Assembly (NCBI RefSeq): GCF_001907675.1 | Contig: NZ_MPNT01000011.1 | Location: forward strand, 62,001 to 126,000 | Length of the DNA stretch: 64,000 bases | Direction: 5' to 3' | DNA from: Mycobacterium paraffinicum | GTDB lineage: Bacteria > Actinomycetota > Actinomycetes > Mycobacteriales > Mycobacteriaceae | Shown: piece after piece, positions 40,509 through 52,394 of the stretch | Layout of the letters: each line of letters starts with the position of its first letter | Numbering within the stretch: position 1 is the stretch's first letter | Made by a program: the position numbers and the translations under genes | The notes under the pieces: generated by a model | What the model was told of the DNA's origin: nothing | The model's database searches: none | What the model saw: only the letters and a program-made list of their open reading frames with translations

Positions 40509-41149
40509 TGGTGAGCAGGTATTCGGCGTACCGCCGTGGCGACGACACCATTTCACCGGACGTCATCGACCGCATCCTGATCGGTGCGTGCGCGGCCGTC
40601 TGGCTGGTGTTGCTCGGCGTGAGCGTCGCCGCGGCCGTCGCGCTGACGGACTTGGGCCGCGGCTTTCACAAAGCGGCCGATAGCACGCATTCCACCTCGT
40701 GGGTGCTGTATGCCGTGATCGTCGTCTCGGCGCTGATCATCGCCGGGGCGATCCCGATGCTGATTCGGGCGCGCCGAATGGCCCAGACCGACCTGGCCGG
40801 CCGGGGGATGACCGCGCCCAGCCGGCCCCCGGTGCGGCTGATGTCGCAGGCGCCGCGCACCGCGGCCGAGCGGGCGCGGCAGCCGAGGCCCCAGGCGCCG
40901 GCCGCGTCGCCCGATGCCGAATGGTCGGGTGAGACGGTCGATCGGGTCTGGTTGCGCGGCACGGTGCTGTTGGTCACCGCGATGGGCGCGGCGCTGGTCG
41001 CGGTGGCGACGGCGACCTACTTGATGGCCGTGGGCCACGACGGCCCGTCGTGGGTCGCGTACGCGATCGCCGGCGTCGTCACCGCCGGGATGCCGGCGAT
41101 CGAATGGCTGCACGTTCGCCAGCTGCGCCGGGTCGTCGACGCCGAGTAG
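40508..41149 (+). CDS. DUF2561 membrane protein (Rv2197c-like)
   Basis: A 213-residue protein with four hydrophobic helices: ILIGACAAVWLVLLGVSVAA, SWVLYAVIVVSALIIAGAIP, GTVLLVTAMGAALVAVATAT and WVAYAIAGVVTAGMPAIEWL. A cytoplasmic Arg/Pro-rich loop separates helices 2 and 3. ATG 40508 shares a base with the mmpS3 stop (TGATG), so translation is coupled and the two products may act together in the envelope. The molecular function is unknown. Confidence 0.88.
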   Translation: MVSRYSAYRRGDDTISPDVIDRILIGACAAVWLVLLGVSVAAAVALTDLGRGFHKAADSTHSTSWVLYAVIVVSALIIAGAIPMLIRARRMAQTDLAGRGMTAPSRPPVRLMSQAPRTAAERARQPRPQAPAASPDAEWSGETVDRVWLRGTVLLVTAMGAALVAVATATYLMAVGHDGPSWVAYAIAGVVTAGMPAIEWLHVRQLRRVVDAE

Positions 41150-41156
41150 GCGCCGA

Positions 41157-41390
41157 TCAGGACGCCTTGGCGTACCTGCGAACCAATTCGTCCTCGCCGA
41201 ACGTGCCCGTGTGCTGTGCGCCGTGGTCGTCACGGCCGAAGAACGTCCAACGCCGGGGAGTCGCCTGCGGGCCGCTGATCATCCTGACGGTGTAGCGCAG
41301 TTTCGTGGGACGCAGCGTGCCGATGGTGTCTCCGACGCGGATCTTCGAGGGATGGATCTCTGGCGCATCGGCCCAGTCCTGTATTGCCAT
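41157..41390 (-). CDS. Small hypothetical protein, 77 residues
   Basis: The protein (MAIQDWADAPEIHPSKI...) is soluble and rich in beta-forming residues, with WTFFGRDDHGAQHTGTFGE near the C-terminus. ATG 41390 has GAGGA 8-9 nt upstream, better than the alternative start five codons earlier. GC3 is high as in true genes. I recognise no family. It is not in the M. tuberculosis interval as I recall it, so it is probably accessory. Confidence 0.6.
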   Translation of the reverse strand: MAIQDWADAPEIHPSKIRVGDTIGTLRPTKLRYTVRMISGPQATPRRWTFFGRDDHGAQHTGTFGEDELVRRYAKAS

Positions 41391-41732
41391 TACGCCCGTC
41401 CTCACCGTTTTGGCCCCCCGCTCACCAGGACAGCGCCACGGTCAGGCACTCGCCACTCTAGTGCAACAGCGGGGGCGGGCCCTGGTTTCCGCGGCGCCCG
41501 GGCGATTCCGCGTCCGCGCGCCACCCTGGCAGTCCCGACGGGTCATCGGGGGCGTAGCGTCGACTATGAGCCGTTTCGTTGTCAGCGGTGGTCCGTGCGA
41601 CCGGTACGGGCCACTCACGGGCAATGCGATTCCTCCGTCCGCCCCGCGCTCGCCGGGGCGAACGACGCCGACGTGAAGGAAACCGCCCGTGGATGTTGCA
41701 ACAGTGCCTGGCCGCGACCGCGGAGCGCGTCG
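41391..41732. other. Gene-free divergent region
   Basis: These 342 bp lie between the divergent starts of the 77-residue gene and the DUF5994 gene. Several overlapping open frames cross it on both strands, but none has a plausible start, SD and recognisable product together. No clear promoter or repeat was seen. Both flanking genes appear accessory, so this may be the scar of an insertion between Rv2197c-like and qcrB. Confidence 0.4.
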
Positions 41733-42194
41733 ATGACCGCATCGCCGGAACGCCGGCGCCGAGCCAACCCCGTCCGCCTGTCGGTGGGGCGTGAGCTCGG
41801 GCGGGCGATCGACGGCGCGTGGTGGCCGCGCGCGGACCGCATCACCAACGAGTTGCCCGAGCTGGTCGCCGTCCTGACCCCGTTGCTGGGGGAAATCGAG
41901 TCCATCCACGTCAACTGGCCACCGCTGCAGCGACCACCCGACCTGAACTGGTCCGGGTGGGAACGGAAACGCCAGCACGTGATGACCGTCATCGGGGCCG
42001 ACGCGCGCATCAACCTGCTGGTCATCCCGTACGCGACCTATAGCGCGCTCGCCCTGATGGTGTTGCGCTGCGCGGCCGACCTACCCGTCGAAGCGCGCGA
42101 CCAGTTGAAGCCCGCGTACCTGACCGCAGGCTCCGTCCTACGAGCCGCTCACCAACAATGCGGCACGGCCGTCAGCGAACCAGCGCGAGGCTAG
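41733..42194 (+). CDS. DUF5994-family protein
   Basis: A 153-residue soluble protein of a mycobacterial DUF5994-like family. The motif [25 protein letters not shown] near residues 23-47 is the hallmark, followed by [21 protein letters not shown] and [24 protein letters not shown]. Such proteins often occur in several copies per mycobacterial genome and have no assigned function. ATG 41733 is the start. Its TAG interlocks with the qcrB stop in a CTAG. Confidence 0.78.
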   Translation: MTASPERRRRANPVRLSVGRELGRAIDGAWWPRADRITNELPELVAVLTPLLGEIESIHVNWPPLQRPPDLNWSGWERKRQHVMTVIGADARINLLVIPYATYSALALMVLRCAADLPVEARDQLKPAYLTAGSVLRAAHQQCGTAVSEPARG

Positions 42195-43888
42195 TGGTGC
42201 TCGCCGTTCTTGCCGTTTGAACCGACGGTGGTCTCCTGGTGCTCGCGCAGGGCGGTGAGGGCACGTTGCTCGGAGCTGTGTTCCGCCTCGCGCAGCGCCG
42301 CATCCTCCGACGCCGGGTCGGCGAACAGGAAGCTGCCGTGCCCCGGTGAACCGGCCGAGCCCAGCTTGTTCATCCGCTTGGGCAGCGCCGCGCCCTGGTA
42401 CTCCAGCGGTAGCGGGTGGCCGTGGTCGTCGACCGGGCCGAGCGGCTGATGCAGCTCGATGTACGCGCCGTGCGGCAGCCGCTTGATGATGCCCGTCTCG
42501 ATGCCGTGTGCCAGCACCTCGCGGTCGCTGCGCTGCAGCGCCACGCACCACCGGTAGGCGACGAAGTAGACCACCGGCGGCAGGATCACCATCCCGATGC
42601 GGCCGATCCACGTCGTGGCGTTCAGCGAGATCTGGAACTTCAACGCGATGATGTCGTTCATCGCCGCCAGCGTCAACAACATGTAGAACGAGATCGCCAT
42701 CGCGCCGATCGCGGTGCGCACCGGGGCGTCACGCGGCCGTTGCAGCAGGTTGTGGTGGGCGTAGTCACCGCTGAACCGCTTCTCCAGGAAGGGGTAGACG
42801 ATCAGCAGGATGAAGATCAGGCCCATCAGCAGCGCCACCCAGACGGGGGCCGGAATGGTGTGGTGCCAGAAGTAGAACTCCCACGGCGGCCAGATACGCG
42901 CCAGGCCCTCGGTCCACATCATGTAGAAGTCGGGCTGCGAGCCGGCCGAGACGTGAGATGGCTTGTAGGGGCCCAGGTTCCAGATGGGGTTGATCTGCAA
43001 CAGCCCACCCATCAGGCCGAGCACACCCACGATCGCGGCGAAGAACGCGCCGGATTTCACCGCGAAGATCGGCATCACGCGCACGCCCACGACGTTCTGC
43101 TCCGTGCGGCCCGGGCCGGGGAACTGGGTGTGCTTCTGGAACCACACCATCGCGAGGTGCAGCCCGATCAGCGCCAGGATGATCCCCGGGAGCAGCAGGA
43201 TGTGCAGGGCGTACATCCGCGGGATGATGGTGCCCAGGGTGGCGCACTCGTTACCCACACCGCCGCAAGGGAAGTCGCCGCCGAACAGCGCCCAGTGCAG
43301 CCAGGTGCCGATCACCGGCATGCCCAGCGTGATCGAGGAGAGCGCCGCGCGCAGGCCGATGCCCGACAGCAGGTCGTCGGGCAACGAGTAGCCGAAATAC
43401 CCCTCGAACATGGCCAGGATCAGCAGCAGCGAACCGATCACCCAGTTCGCCTCGCGGGGCCGGCGGAACGCGCCGGTGAAGAAGATGCGCGCCAGGTGCA
43501 CCATGATGGACGCCGCGAAAATCAGTGCGGCCCAGTGGTGTACCTGCCGGACGAACAAGCCGCCACGCACCTCGAACGAGATGTCCAGGGTCGAAGCGAA
43601 CGCCTTGGACATGTCCACACCGCGCAGCGGCTGGTAGGCGCCGTTATAGGTGACCTCGGCCATGGACGGGTCGAAGAACAGCGTCAGGTATACGCCGGTG
43701 AGCAGCAGCACGATGAAGCTGTACATCGCGATCTCGCCCAGCAGGAACGACCAGTGCGTCGGGAAGACCTTGTTGAGCTGCCTGCGCACCGCCGCCGACG
43801 GGTGATAGCGGGTGTCGATGTCTTCGCCCTGACGGGCCAGGACATCGCCGATCTTCGGCGGTTTCGGGGGACTCAGTTTGGGACTCAT
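42191..43888 (-). CDS. qcrB: Cytochrome bcc complex cytochrome b subunit
   Basis: Membrane core of the menaquinol:cytochrome c oxidoreductase and target of telacebec (Q203). The protein has 565 residues. Heme-ligand helices are [21 protein letters not shown] and [11 protein letters not shown]...GLHLAMVWF. The Qo-site PEWY equivalent is WPPWEF near 333-338. Thr326 in MMWTEG corresponds to M. tuberculosis Thr313, the position of Q203-resistance changes. Compared with remembered M. tuberculosis and M. smegmatis sequences there are 3 extra residues near the N-terminus and about 10 extra after GGDFP ([12 protein letters not shown]). ATG 43888 overlaps the qcrA stop. Confidence 0.97.
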   Translation of the reverse strand: MSPKLSPPKPPKIGDVLARQGEDIDTRYHPSAAVRRQLNKVFPTHWSFLLGEIAMYSFIVLLLTGVYLTLFFDPSMAEVTYNGAYQPLRGVDMSKAFASTLDISFEVRGGLFVRQVHHWAALIFAASIMVHLARIFFTGAFRRPREANWVIGSLLLILAMFEGYFGYSLPDDLLSGIGLRAALSSITLGMPVIGTWLHWALFGGDFPCGGVGNECATLGTIIPRMYALHILLLPGIILALIGLHLAMVWFQKHTQFPGPGRTEQNVVGVRVMPIFAVKSGAFFAAIVGVLGLMGGLLQINPIWNLGPYKPSHVSAGSQPDFYMMWTEGLARIWPPWEFYFWHHTIPAPVWVALLMGLIFILLIVYPFLEKRFSGDYAHHNLLQRPRDAPVRTAIGAMAISFYMLLTLAAMNDIIALKFQISLNATTWIGRIGMVILPPVVYFVAYRWCVALQRSDREVLAHGIETGIIKRLPHGAYIELHQPLGPVDDHGHPLPLEYQGAALPKRMNKLGSAGSPGHGSFLFADPASEDAALREAEHSSEQRALTALREHQETTVGSNGKNGEHH

Positions 43889-45090
43889 GTTGTCGTCCTC
43901 TCCCAGAATGCCGGTCCGACGGGCTCGATGAAGTCACCGTTGGCGACCAGATACCCGTTGGAGTCGATCGTGATGGGCAGTTGCGCCAGCGCGCGGGCCG
44001 CCGGGCCGAAGATCGGCTTGGCGAAGTGCAGGGCGTCGAACTGCGACTGGTGGCAGGGGCACAGGATCCGGTAGGACTGCTCCTCGAAAAGCGAAGCGGG
44101 GCAACCCAGGTGCGAGCAGACCTTGGTGTAGGCGAACAGCTCGCCGAAGTTGAAGCTCTCCTGGCCCTGGCGCTTGACCACCCGGGGCATGTCCGACGGC
44201 CGGACCCGGATGAGCATCACGGGGTTGCGGACGCCCTGGTTGATCGCGCGCAGCTTTTCCTGCGATTCCGGCGTGGTGCCGTCACCGTCGGACTCCCGCC
44301 AGGGGAACACGGTCTCCATGCCGCCGGCGTCGAGGTCCTCGGGCCGCATCTTGATGAACGGTGACGCGCCGGCGGACCCAGTGGCCCGCGCGAGGAAGAT
44401 GGTCTCGCCCGCGTACCGCGGGGTCCAGCCGGACGTCCACAGCACGGCCTTCTTGCCCTCGGCGGTCGGCACCACCGGCTTCCACGGGTTCTTGATCAGG
44501 CCGCCGGCGAAGGCCACCAGGGTGGACAGACCGAACGCGCCGAGGCCCAGCCCCAGCGACGCCCCAATCACCTTGCGGCGGCGCACCGTCGAGCCCTCCA
44601 GGGCGTCGGTCAGGTTCGCCACGACCGTCTTGCGGTCGATGTCCCGGGAGGCGCCGTCGTGCCGCTGCTGGATCGAGATCTCTTCGGGGATGAACCTCTT
44701 CTGGTAGAGGATGGTGCCGATCGCGATCGACAGGATCGACATCCCGAAGGTCAGCCCGTACAGCGGGGTGGCCAGGTCATAGAGCAGGCTGCCGGCGGCG
44801 TTCTTGGGCTTGTACTCCCACGGCCAGAACAGGAAGACCAACAGCAGCGCGAGGCCGAAGCCACCGCCGAGCAGCAGCCACAGGGCAACCCCGCGCTCGG
44901 CGCGCTTCTCGGCCTTGGTGCCCTCGACGGGCCAGCGGGGTTCCTTGACGATCGTCTCGACGCCGTCGAGCTTGCCGCCCAGCGCCACCAGCTCCTCGCG
45001 CGACATCGCGGCCAGGGCCGCCTCGTCGGGTTCGCTTGGCGCGGCGCCCTTGTCGGTGTCAGAGCCGCCGACGGCATTCACGTCACTCAT
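43885..45090 (-). CDS. qcrA: Rieske iron-sulfur subunit of the bcc complex
   Basis: 2Fe-2S Rieske protein that takes electrons from menaquinol at the Qo site and passes them to QcrC. The 401 residues start at ATG 45090. As in actinobacteria there is an extended N-terminal cytoplasmic region and three transmembrane helices ([59 protein letters not shown]). The cluster ligands are in CSHLGCP and CPCHQSQFD. It seems shorter at the N-terminus than the 429-residue M. tuberculosis protein. The stop overlaps qcrB (ATGA). Confidence 0.96.
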   Translation of the reverse strand: MSDVNAVGGSDTDKGAAPSEPDEAALAAMSREELVALGGKLDGVETIVKEPRWPVEGTKAEKRAERGVALWLLLGGGFGLALLLVFLFWPWEYKPKNAAGSLLYDLATPLYGLTFGMSILSIAIGTILYQKRFIPEEISIQQRHDGASRDIDRKTVVANLTDALEGSTVRRRKVIGASLGLGLGAFGLSTLVAFAGGLIKNPWKPVVPTAEGKKAVLWTSGWTPRYAGETIFLARATGSAGASPFIKMRPEDLDAGGMETVFPWRESDGDGTTPESQEKLRAINQGVRNPVMLIRVRPSDMPRVVKRQGQESFNFGELFAYTKVCSHLGCPASLFEEQSYRILCPCHQSQFDALHFAKPIFGPAARALAQLPITIDSNGYLVANGDFIEPVGPAFWERTTT

Positions 45091-45116
45091 ATGCGCCGCT
45101 CCTCCACATCGCGCCG

Positions 45117-45174
45117 GCCCCCGCAAGCGGGCGGGGGTTCCCCCAACCGCACCGCGGTGAGGGGGCGTGCCCCC
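45117..45174. repeat. Cluster of GC-rich inverted repeats inside the qcr operon
   Basis: Three dyads sit in the 105-bp qcrC-qcrA gap: CCCCCGC-aa-GCGGG (from 45118) with an adjoining G run, GGGGG-TT-CCCCC (45133-45144) and GGGGGC-GT-GCCCCC (45161-45174). They could form strong mRNA hairpins between qcrC and qcrA. Similar GC-rich elements are common between mycobacterial genes. Confidence 0.7.
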
Positions 45175-45195
45175 ACTGCATCGTCTCGGCGCGGC

Positions 45196-46050
45196 TCATG
45201 ATGCTCGTGCCCCAATCCAGAGCGCCAAACCGATGGCGGCGACCATCCCGATGATCCAGGCCGCCATGCCCTCGGGTGCGGGCCCGAAGCCGCCCAGGCC
45301 GTAGCCGCCGGGCTGGCGCTCCTCGGTGACCGCCTTGATGTAGCCGATGATGTCCTTCTTCGCTTCGAAGGACAGCTGGCGGTCGGAGAACTTCGGCATG
45401 TTCTGCGGGCCGGTCCGCATCGCCGCCAGGATCTGCTGCTCGTTGGGCGGCTCCAACGGCGGCGCGTACTTGCCGGACGACAGCGCCCCGCCTTTGCCGG
45501 TGAAGTTGTGGCAGGACGAGCAGTTCAGCCGGAACAGGTCCCCGCCGCGGCCCAGGTCGTCGCCGCGCAGCGACTTCATGGCCAGGCTGCCGTCGGGGTT
45601 GCGGACCGTGGTGGGACCGCCGCCGTTGGCCTGCACGTACGCGCCCAGGGCGTCGACCTGCGCCTCGTCGAAGATCGGCTCCTTGCGCGGCGCCTGGGCC
45701 TCGCCGGTCATCGCGGGCATCCGGCCGGTGGACACCTGGAAGTAGACGGCCTCCTCGCCGACCCCGATCAGGCTGGGCCCGCGGTCGGGCACGCCCTGCA
45801 GGTTGGCGCCGTGGCACGAGACGCAGGACGTCTCGAACAGCTGCTTGCCGGTCCGCAGCAGCGCCGAGGACGACTCGTCGGCGACGGCCACCTGCGGGCG
45901 CGGCGTCAGCACGGCGGCCAGCCCGCCTGCGATGGTCAGCGCGATCAGCAGCAGCAGCCCGCCCGACAAGCGGCGGCGCAGGCGCCGCCGGGAGCGATCA
46001 CTCGCGGCTTTTCGCGGCTTCCGGTTTCGCATGGACCCCAGTTTCTTCAA
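45196..46050 (-). CDS. qcrC: Diheme cytochrome c subunit of the bcc complex
   Basis: Membrane-anchored diheme cytochrome c that links the bcc complex directly to the aa3 oxidase. Both heme sites are present: CVSCH and CSSCH, each followed later by a Met-rich region (RMPAM; NMPKF). An N-terminal Arg-rich segment precedes a signal/anchor helix ([20 protein letters not shown]), and a C-terminal helix is [22 protein letters not shown] 46050 is preferred: AGGAG lies 7 nt upstream and the start matches the family N-terminus (KKLG). ATG 46068 would add six residues. Confidence 0.95.
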   Translation of the reverse strand: MKKLGSMRNRKPRKAASDRSRRRLRRRLSGGLLLLIALTIAGGLAAVLTPRPQVAVADESSSALLRTGKQLFETSCVSCHGANLQGVPDRGPSLIGVGEEAVYFQVSTGRMPAMTGEAQAPRKEPIFDEAQVDALGAYVQANGGGPTTVRNPDGSLAMKSLRGDDLGRGGDLFRLNCSSCHNFTGKGGALSSGKYAPPLEPPNEQQILAAMRTGPQNMPKFSDRQLSFEAKKDIIGYIKAVTEERQPGGYGLGGFGPAPEGMAAWIIGMVAAIGLALWIGARAS

Positions 46051-46090
46051 CCGAGCACTCCTGTTCATTCCGTTATTCGGAGCCGTCGGC

Positions 46091-47941
<1,851 letters not shown>

Positions 47942-49891
47942 ATCACGTTGGGCCGCTTGCTCGTACGCCAACCGCGCAGAGCGCGCCGAGGTCGCCCACG
48001 CCGCCCATGCGCCCGCGGAGCGCAGCGGTGACGCCCAGCCGGCGGCGTCGGGGGAGTCGTCGACGCGCACGATGCGCACGCCCGGCCCGGCCAGCCAGCG
48101 CGCGATCAGGGCGGACTCCTCCACCAGCGCACCGCCCAGCGGGGCCGCGCTCGGCAGAATCGCCTGTGCGCCAGCCACAATCGCGTCGACCACCGGCATC
48201 GGGGCTACCCCGCGCCGCGCGCGCCCCGCCGCGGCGAGCTGACCGTGCCGGACGACGGCGAGGTGGTAGCCGCCCTCCCCGTCGGGCGCGGCGGCGATCA
48301 GTTCGGGCACGGCGGCCAGGGCGCGCAGCCGCTGGCCGCGCCAGAGGATCTCGACGGCGGTGGCGGTGCGGTCGCGCAGGCGGGCGGCGCTCTCGAAATG
48401 TCGGCGTTCGGCCAGCGCCGTGACCTGGTCCACGGCGGCGGCCAGGGCGCCGTTCTCCAGGCCGTCGATCAACGCCGCGGCGTGCGCCACGGCCGCGGCG
48501 TACTGGGTGGCCGTGACGTCGCGCGCCGCGGGGCAGGGCGACACTTCGACCTCGGCGCAGGCCGGGCCGTGCAGGACCGAGCGCCCCAGCCGGGCGGTGC
48601 AGGTTCGCAGGCCGGTGAAGCGGGCCAACAGGGCGGCCGTATCAGCGGCGTCGGGGCGGAGGCGAAACGGGCCGACGGCGCGGTCGTGGCGGGGCGCTCG
48701 GACCACCGCGAGCCGCGGGAACGCCTCGTCGGTGAGCGCCACCCACCACCACCGGTGCGGGAATCGCGACCGGCGGTTGTAGGGCGGGGCGTGCGCGGCC
48801 AGCAGCCGCAGCTCGCGGACGCCGGCCTCCAGCCCGTGGGCGCATTCGACGTGGTCGACCGCGGTGGCCAGGTTGACCATCTCCTTCATCCGGCCGCGCG
48901 GGTCCGCGCCGGTGAAGTACTGGCCGACCCTGCGGCGCAGGTCGACGGCGGTGCCGACGTACAGCACCTCGCCCGAGGGCCCGCGGAACAGGTAGACGCC
49001 CGGCCGGCGGGGCAGGCCCTCGGCGAGGACCCGCTTGCGCCGCTGGGCCGGGGTCACGTCCGGCAGGTAGGCGCGCAGGTCGGCATAGGTGTGCACGCCC
49101 TGGTTGCCCACCCGCTCGACGAGCGCGTGCAGCACGTCGACGGTGGCGCGCGCGTCGTCGAGGGCGCGGTGGGTGGGCTGGGTGGCGACGGCGAACAGCC
49201 GCGCCAGGGCGGCCAGCCGCACGCTGGGGGCTTCCTCGCGGTTGAGCACCCGGCGGGCCAGCCGCACCGTGCACAGGACCTGCGGCCGGGGCCAGGGGAT
49301 TTCGCACCGCGCCGCCGCGGCGCGCAGGAATCCGATGTCGAACCCCGCGTTGTGGGCGACCAGCACCGCGTCCCCGGCGAACTCGAGGAACATCGGCAGC
49401 ACCGCGTCGATGGTCGGGGCGTCGGACACCATCGCGGTGGTGATGCCGGTCAGCTGCACGATCTGCGGGGGGATGCTGCGTTCGGGATCGACGAGCGTGG
49501 CAAACTCGCCGAGCACCACGCCGCCGCGAACCTTGACCGCCCCGATCTCGGTGATGGCGTCGGGGGCGTTTCCGTCCGTGCTCTTCGTGCGGCCGCCCGT
49601 GGTTTCCAAGTCCACCACCACGAAGGTGGTGTCGCGCAGCGGGACGTCGGCGGTGGCGTCGGCGGTGGCGAAGGGCGACCCCAAGTCGGCGAAGCTGAGC
49701 TGAGTCGCACCACCGGCACCCATGGCCGCGAGGTTAAGCGCGACCACCGACACCCGCGCGGCTCCCACGCCGGGGCGAGTCGGGGCCGTTGCCGGCCGAA
49801 ACGCGGCGCCGGCTGGTTGTCGGTGGCTGCGGTTACGGTTCGGACAGTCCGACCCGACGTTCACCCAGCCCGACCGAGAGGACCGATCCCG

Positions 49892-50146
49892 ATGGCACGA
49901 AGCAGCAGACCCGACAGCTACGGCGCGGAGGCGCCGGATGCGGGCGCCCCGGTCGTGATCGACTGCGACGAGTGCGCCGTGCGCGGGCGCGGATGCCGCG
50001 ATTGTGTAGTCAGCGTGATACTCGGGGTCCCGGAAACTTTGTTGGAAGACGAATGCGCTGCGTTGGCGGTGCTTGCCGATGTCGGCCTGGCTCCGCGTTT
50101 GCGGTTAGTGCCTATCCGCCGCGAGCACGATTCGGGCGTCGCCTAA
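49892..50146 (+). CDS. Small Cys-rich protein
   Basis: An 84-residue protein with the pattern C-x2-C-x6-C-x2-C ([14 protein letters not shown], residues about 25-38), suggesting a zinc- or Fe-S-binding knuckle. A conserved hydrophobic block follows ([13 protein letters not shown] and [19 protein letters not shown]). Similar short proteins are conserved in actinobacteria, but I know no function. GAGAGGA precedes ATG 49892. It lies upstream of the NlpC/P60 gene on the same strand, with a 182-bp gap. Confidence 0.82.
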   Translation: MARSSRPDSYGAEAPDAGAPVVIDCDECAVRGRGCRDCVVSVILGVPETLLEDECAALAVLADVGLAPRLRLVPIRREHDSGVA

Positions 50147-50234
50147 GATGCTTTGTGTGCCAAAGGTTTACGAGACGGTCAGTGTCGTTCACACGATAAT
50201 GACAGAAATCTATCCAATTTCTTAACCGCCCGCT

Positions 50235-50265
50235 TTGGACAAACGTCGATATCGTTTCGTAACCT
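50235..50265 (+). promoter_or_regulatory. Candidate promoter of the NlpC/P60 gene
   Basis: In an unusually AT-rich gap, TTGGAC (50235-50240) and TAACCT (50260-50265) could be -35 and -10, with a long 19-nt spacer. A leader of about 57 nt would follow, containing a small CGACGGCGC/GCGCGTCG stem and an AAGGA SD. I see no recognisable riboswitch. Confidence 0.35.
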
Positions 50266-50328
50266 GTTTGAGACCTAAACCCAGCTCGACGGCGCTTGCG
50301 CGTCGGTGGCCGTTTAAGGAAGCAAATC

Positions 50329-51480
50329 TTGAGGCTTGACTCTAGATACCCGTTTGCGCGTTTCGTCACACGAACTGCCATCGGGACGCTAGCGGGCTTC
50401 ACTGTGTTGTCGGGTGTCCTTGCTGCGCACGTCTCGGCCGACCCGGCCGACGACGCGCTGGCGAAACTCAACGAGTTGTCCCGCCAGGCCGAGCAGACCA
50501 CCGAGGCGATGCACAGCGCGCAGCTCGACCTGAACGACAAGTTGGTGGCCGAGCATGCGGCGGAGAAGAAGCACGACGACGCCCAGGCCGCCGTCGACGC
50601 GGCCAGGGCCCGGCTGGCGTCGTACCAGGGCGCCGTCAACAAGCTCGCCGCCGCGACCTACATGGGCGGCCGCGTCGACGGCATGACGGCCATGTTGACC
50701 GCCGGATCGCCGCAAGGGCTGATCGACAAGCTGGCCATGCAGCGGCAGATGGCAACGCAGATGGCCGACCAGATGACGAACTTCCGGGTCGCCGGCGAGC
50801 AGGCCGCCAAGGCCGAGCGGGAGTCGGCGAAGGCCGCGGCCGACGCCAAGAGCGCGGCCGAGCAGGCCGCCGCGGTGCGGGCCAGCCTGCAATCCAAGCA
50901 AAGTCAGCTGCAGGTGCAGATCGCCGTCGTGAAGTCGCAGTACGTTTCCTTGTCGCCCGAACAGCGCACCGCGCTGGCCGACCCGGGCCCCATTCCGGCC
51001 GGGCTGCCGGCACCCGGCGCGCCCGCGCCGGAGGCCGCACCGCCCGGCGCGCCACCGCCGGCCGGGCAGGCACCCGGTGAGGCGCCGCCTCCCGGGGGGA
51101 TGCCCGGACCGTTCGGCGGCGGGGTCGGCGGCGGTGACCGCGCGACCGTCGTGCAGGCGGCGCTGACCCAGGTCGGCTCGCCCTATGTGTGGGGCGGTGC
51201 CGCACCCGGCGGGTTCGACTGCTCCGGGCTGGTGATGTGGGCGTTCCAGCAGGCCGGGATTTCGCTGCCGCACTCCAGCCAGGCGCAGGCCACGGGCGGC
51301 CAACCGGTGGCGCTGTCGGACCTGCAGCCCGGCGACGTGATCACCTTCTATAACGACGCCTCACACAGCGGCCTCTACGTCGGTGACGGCATGGTGATCC
51401 ATTCCTCGACCTACGGCCAGCCGGTGCGCGTGGTGCCGATGAATGCGGCAGGCCCGGTCCACGACGCCCGCCGCTACTAG
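50329..51480 (+). CDS. NlpC/P60 peptidoglycan endopeptidase (Rv2190c-like)
   Basis: Secreted cell-wall hydrolase that cleaves peptide stems; the M. tuberculosis counterpart is needed for normal growth in the host. The 383 residues comprise a signal peptide (IGTLAGFTVLSGVLAAHVSA), a long coiled-coil (about 40-225, rich in Ala, Gln and Glu), a Pro/Gly-rich hinge, and a C-terminal NlpC/P60 domain. The catalytic Cys is in GGFDCSGLV, His in ASHSGLYVG and a third residue in VIHSSTYG. TTG 50329 has AAGGA 8 nt upstream and gives the family N-terminus (RLDSRY). Confidence 0.94.
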   Translation: MRLDSRYPFARFVTRTAIGTLAGFTVLSGVLAAHVSADPADDALAKLNELSRQAEQTTEAMHSAQLDLNDKLVAEHAAEKKHDDAQAAVDAARARLASYQGAVNKLAAATYMGGRVDGMTAMLTAGSPQGLIDKLAMQRQMATQMADQMTNFRVAGEQAAKAERESAKAAADAKSAAEQAAAVRASLQSKQSQLQVQIAVVKSQYVSLSPEQRTALADPGPIPAGLPAPGAPAPEAAPPGAPPPAGQAPGEAPPPGGMPGPFGGGVGGGDRATVVQAALTQVGSPYVWGGAAPGGFDCSGLVMWAFQQAGISLPHSSQAQATGGQPVALSDLQPGDVITFYNDASHSGLYVGDGMVIHSSTYGQPVRVVPMNAAGPVHDARRY

Positions 51481-52357
51481 AGGCTCGACCCGCCGGCTCA
51501 CGCTCCTGCTGGCCTGGGTGTTCCTGGTCGAGCTCGTCGTCGCGGCGGCCGTGCCGCTCGAAGCCGGACGCGGTGTCGGGATACGGCCCGCGCAGCTGGT
51601 CACGCCGACGCGCAGCCAGGCCAGCGCCACGACGAAGTCGCTGGTCGTAGGCGACCGCACCGTACGGCTGACGGGTTTCGGCGGCCCGGCGAGCGATCGC
51701 CTACTGTCGCGGGTCGTCTCCGACATCGGTGCCGCGATCAACGCGGTCGAGGCGTTTTGGGGCGTGCACTGGTCGCCCGACATCTCGTTGGTCGCCGCGC
51801 GCACCGACGAGGAGTTCCGCGCCGCCGCGGGCGGGGGGCCGGCGGCGCAGTGGGTCGACATCGCGGCGGTAACGGTCGCCGACCGCGTCGATCCCGCGCA
51901 CCGGGCGGCGGTGGGCGAGCGGATCGTGCTCGCGCCAGGCGCGGCCACCATGACCGCGGGTGCGTTCCGAATCGTGTTGGCGCACGAGCTTTTTCACTAC
52001 GCCGCCCGAGCGGACACCGCCGCGGACGCGCCCCGATGGCTGACCGAAGGCGTGGCCGACTTCGTCGCCCGGCCCCGCTCGCCGGTGCCGGCCGACGCGT
52101 TGCCCGTTCCGCTGACGCTGCCCTCGGACGCCGACCTGGACGCGCCCGGGCCGCAGCGCTCGCTCGCCTACGACCGCGCGTGGTGGTTCGCGCGTTTCGT
52201 CGCGGACACCTACGGCGCGGACAAGCTGCGCGACCTGTACCTGGCCGCCTGCGGCGCCGGCCACACCGACGTGCCCGCCGCCATCCACGACGTCCTGGCC
52301 ACCGACCCGGCCGGCCTGCTCGCGCGCTGGCACGATTGGCTGACCCACTCGGGTTGA
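51443..52357 (+). CDS. Secreted HExxH gluzincin-like protein (Rv2189c-like)
   Basis: A 304-residue protein with an N-terminal signal/anchor (LTLLLAWVFLVELVVAAAVP). The zinc motif HELFHY (HExxH) sits near residue 180, followed by RWLTEGVADFVA, whose Glu is the likely third zinc ligand. The C-terminal SLAYDRAWWFARFVADTYG is typical of basic secretory or peptidase MA-like proteins. ATG 51443 overlaps the NlpC/P60 gene by 38 bp. No SD is seen, so a later start near the hydrophobic segment is possible. Substrate unknown. Confidence 0.85.
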   Translation: MRQARSTTPAATRGSTRRLTLLLAWVFLVELVVAAAVPLEAGRGVGIRPAQLVTPTRSQASATTKSLVVGDRTVRLTGFGGPASDRLLSRVVSDIGAAINAVEAFWGVHWSPDISLVAARTDEEFRAAAGGGPAAQWVDIAAVTVADRVDPAHRAAVGERIVLAPGAATMTAGAFRIVLAHELFHYAARADTAADAPRWLTEGVADFVARPRSPVPADALPVPLTLPSDADLDAPGPQRSLAYDRAWWFARFVADTYGADKLRDLYLAACGAGHTDVPAAIHDVLATDPAGLLARWHDWLTHSG

Positions 52358-52382
52358 GGAGATGCCCCGCGCGCAGGCAGGC

Positions 52383-52388
52383 TAGCCT
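52383..52388 (+). promoter_or_regulatory. Candidate -10 (TAGCCT) for leaderless pimB'
   Basis: TAGCCT ends 6 nt before the pimB' GTG, placing the predicted transcript start on the start codon. There is no SD, as expected for leaderless mRNA. Confidence 0.5.
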
Positions 52389-52394
52389 GACGCA

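Noticed and set aside
50147..50328. c-di-AMP (ydaO) riboswitch before the NlpC/P60 gene
   Set aside because: Riboswitches of this class precede some wall hydrolase genes, but I could not find the conserved core here.
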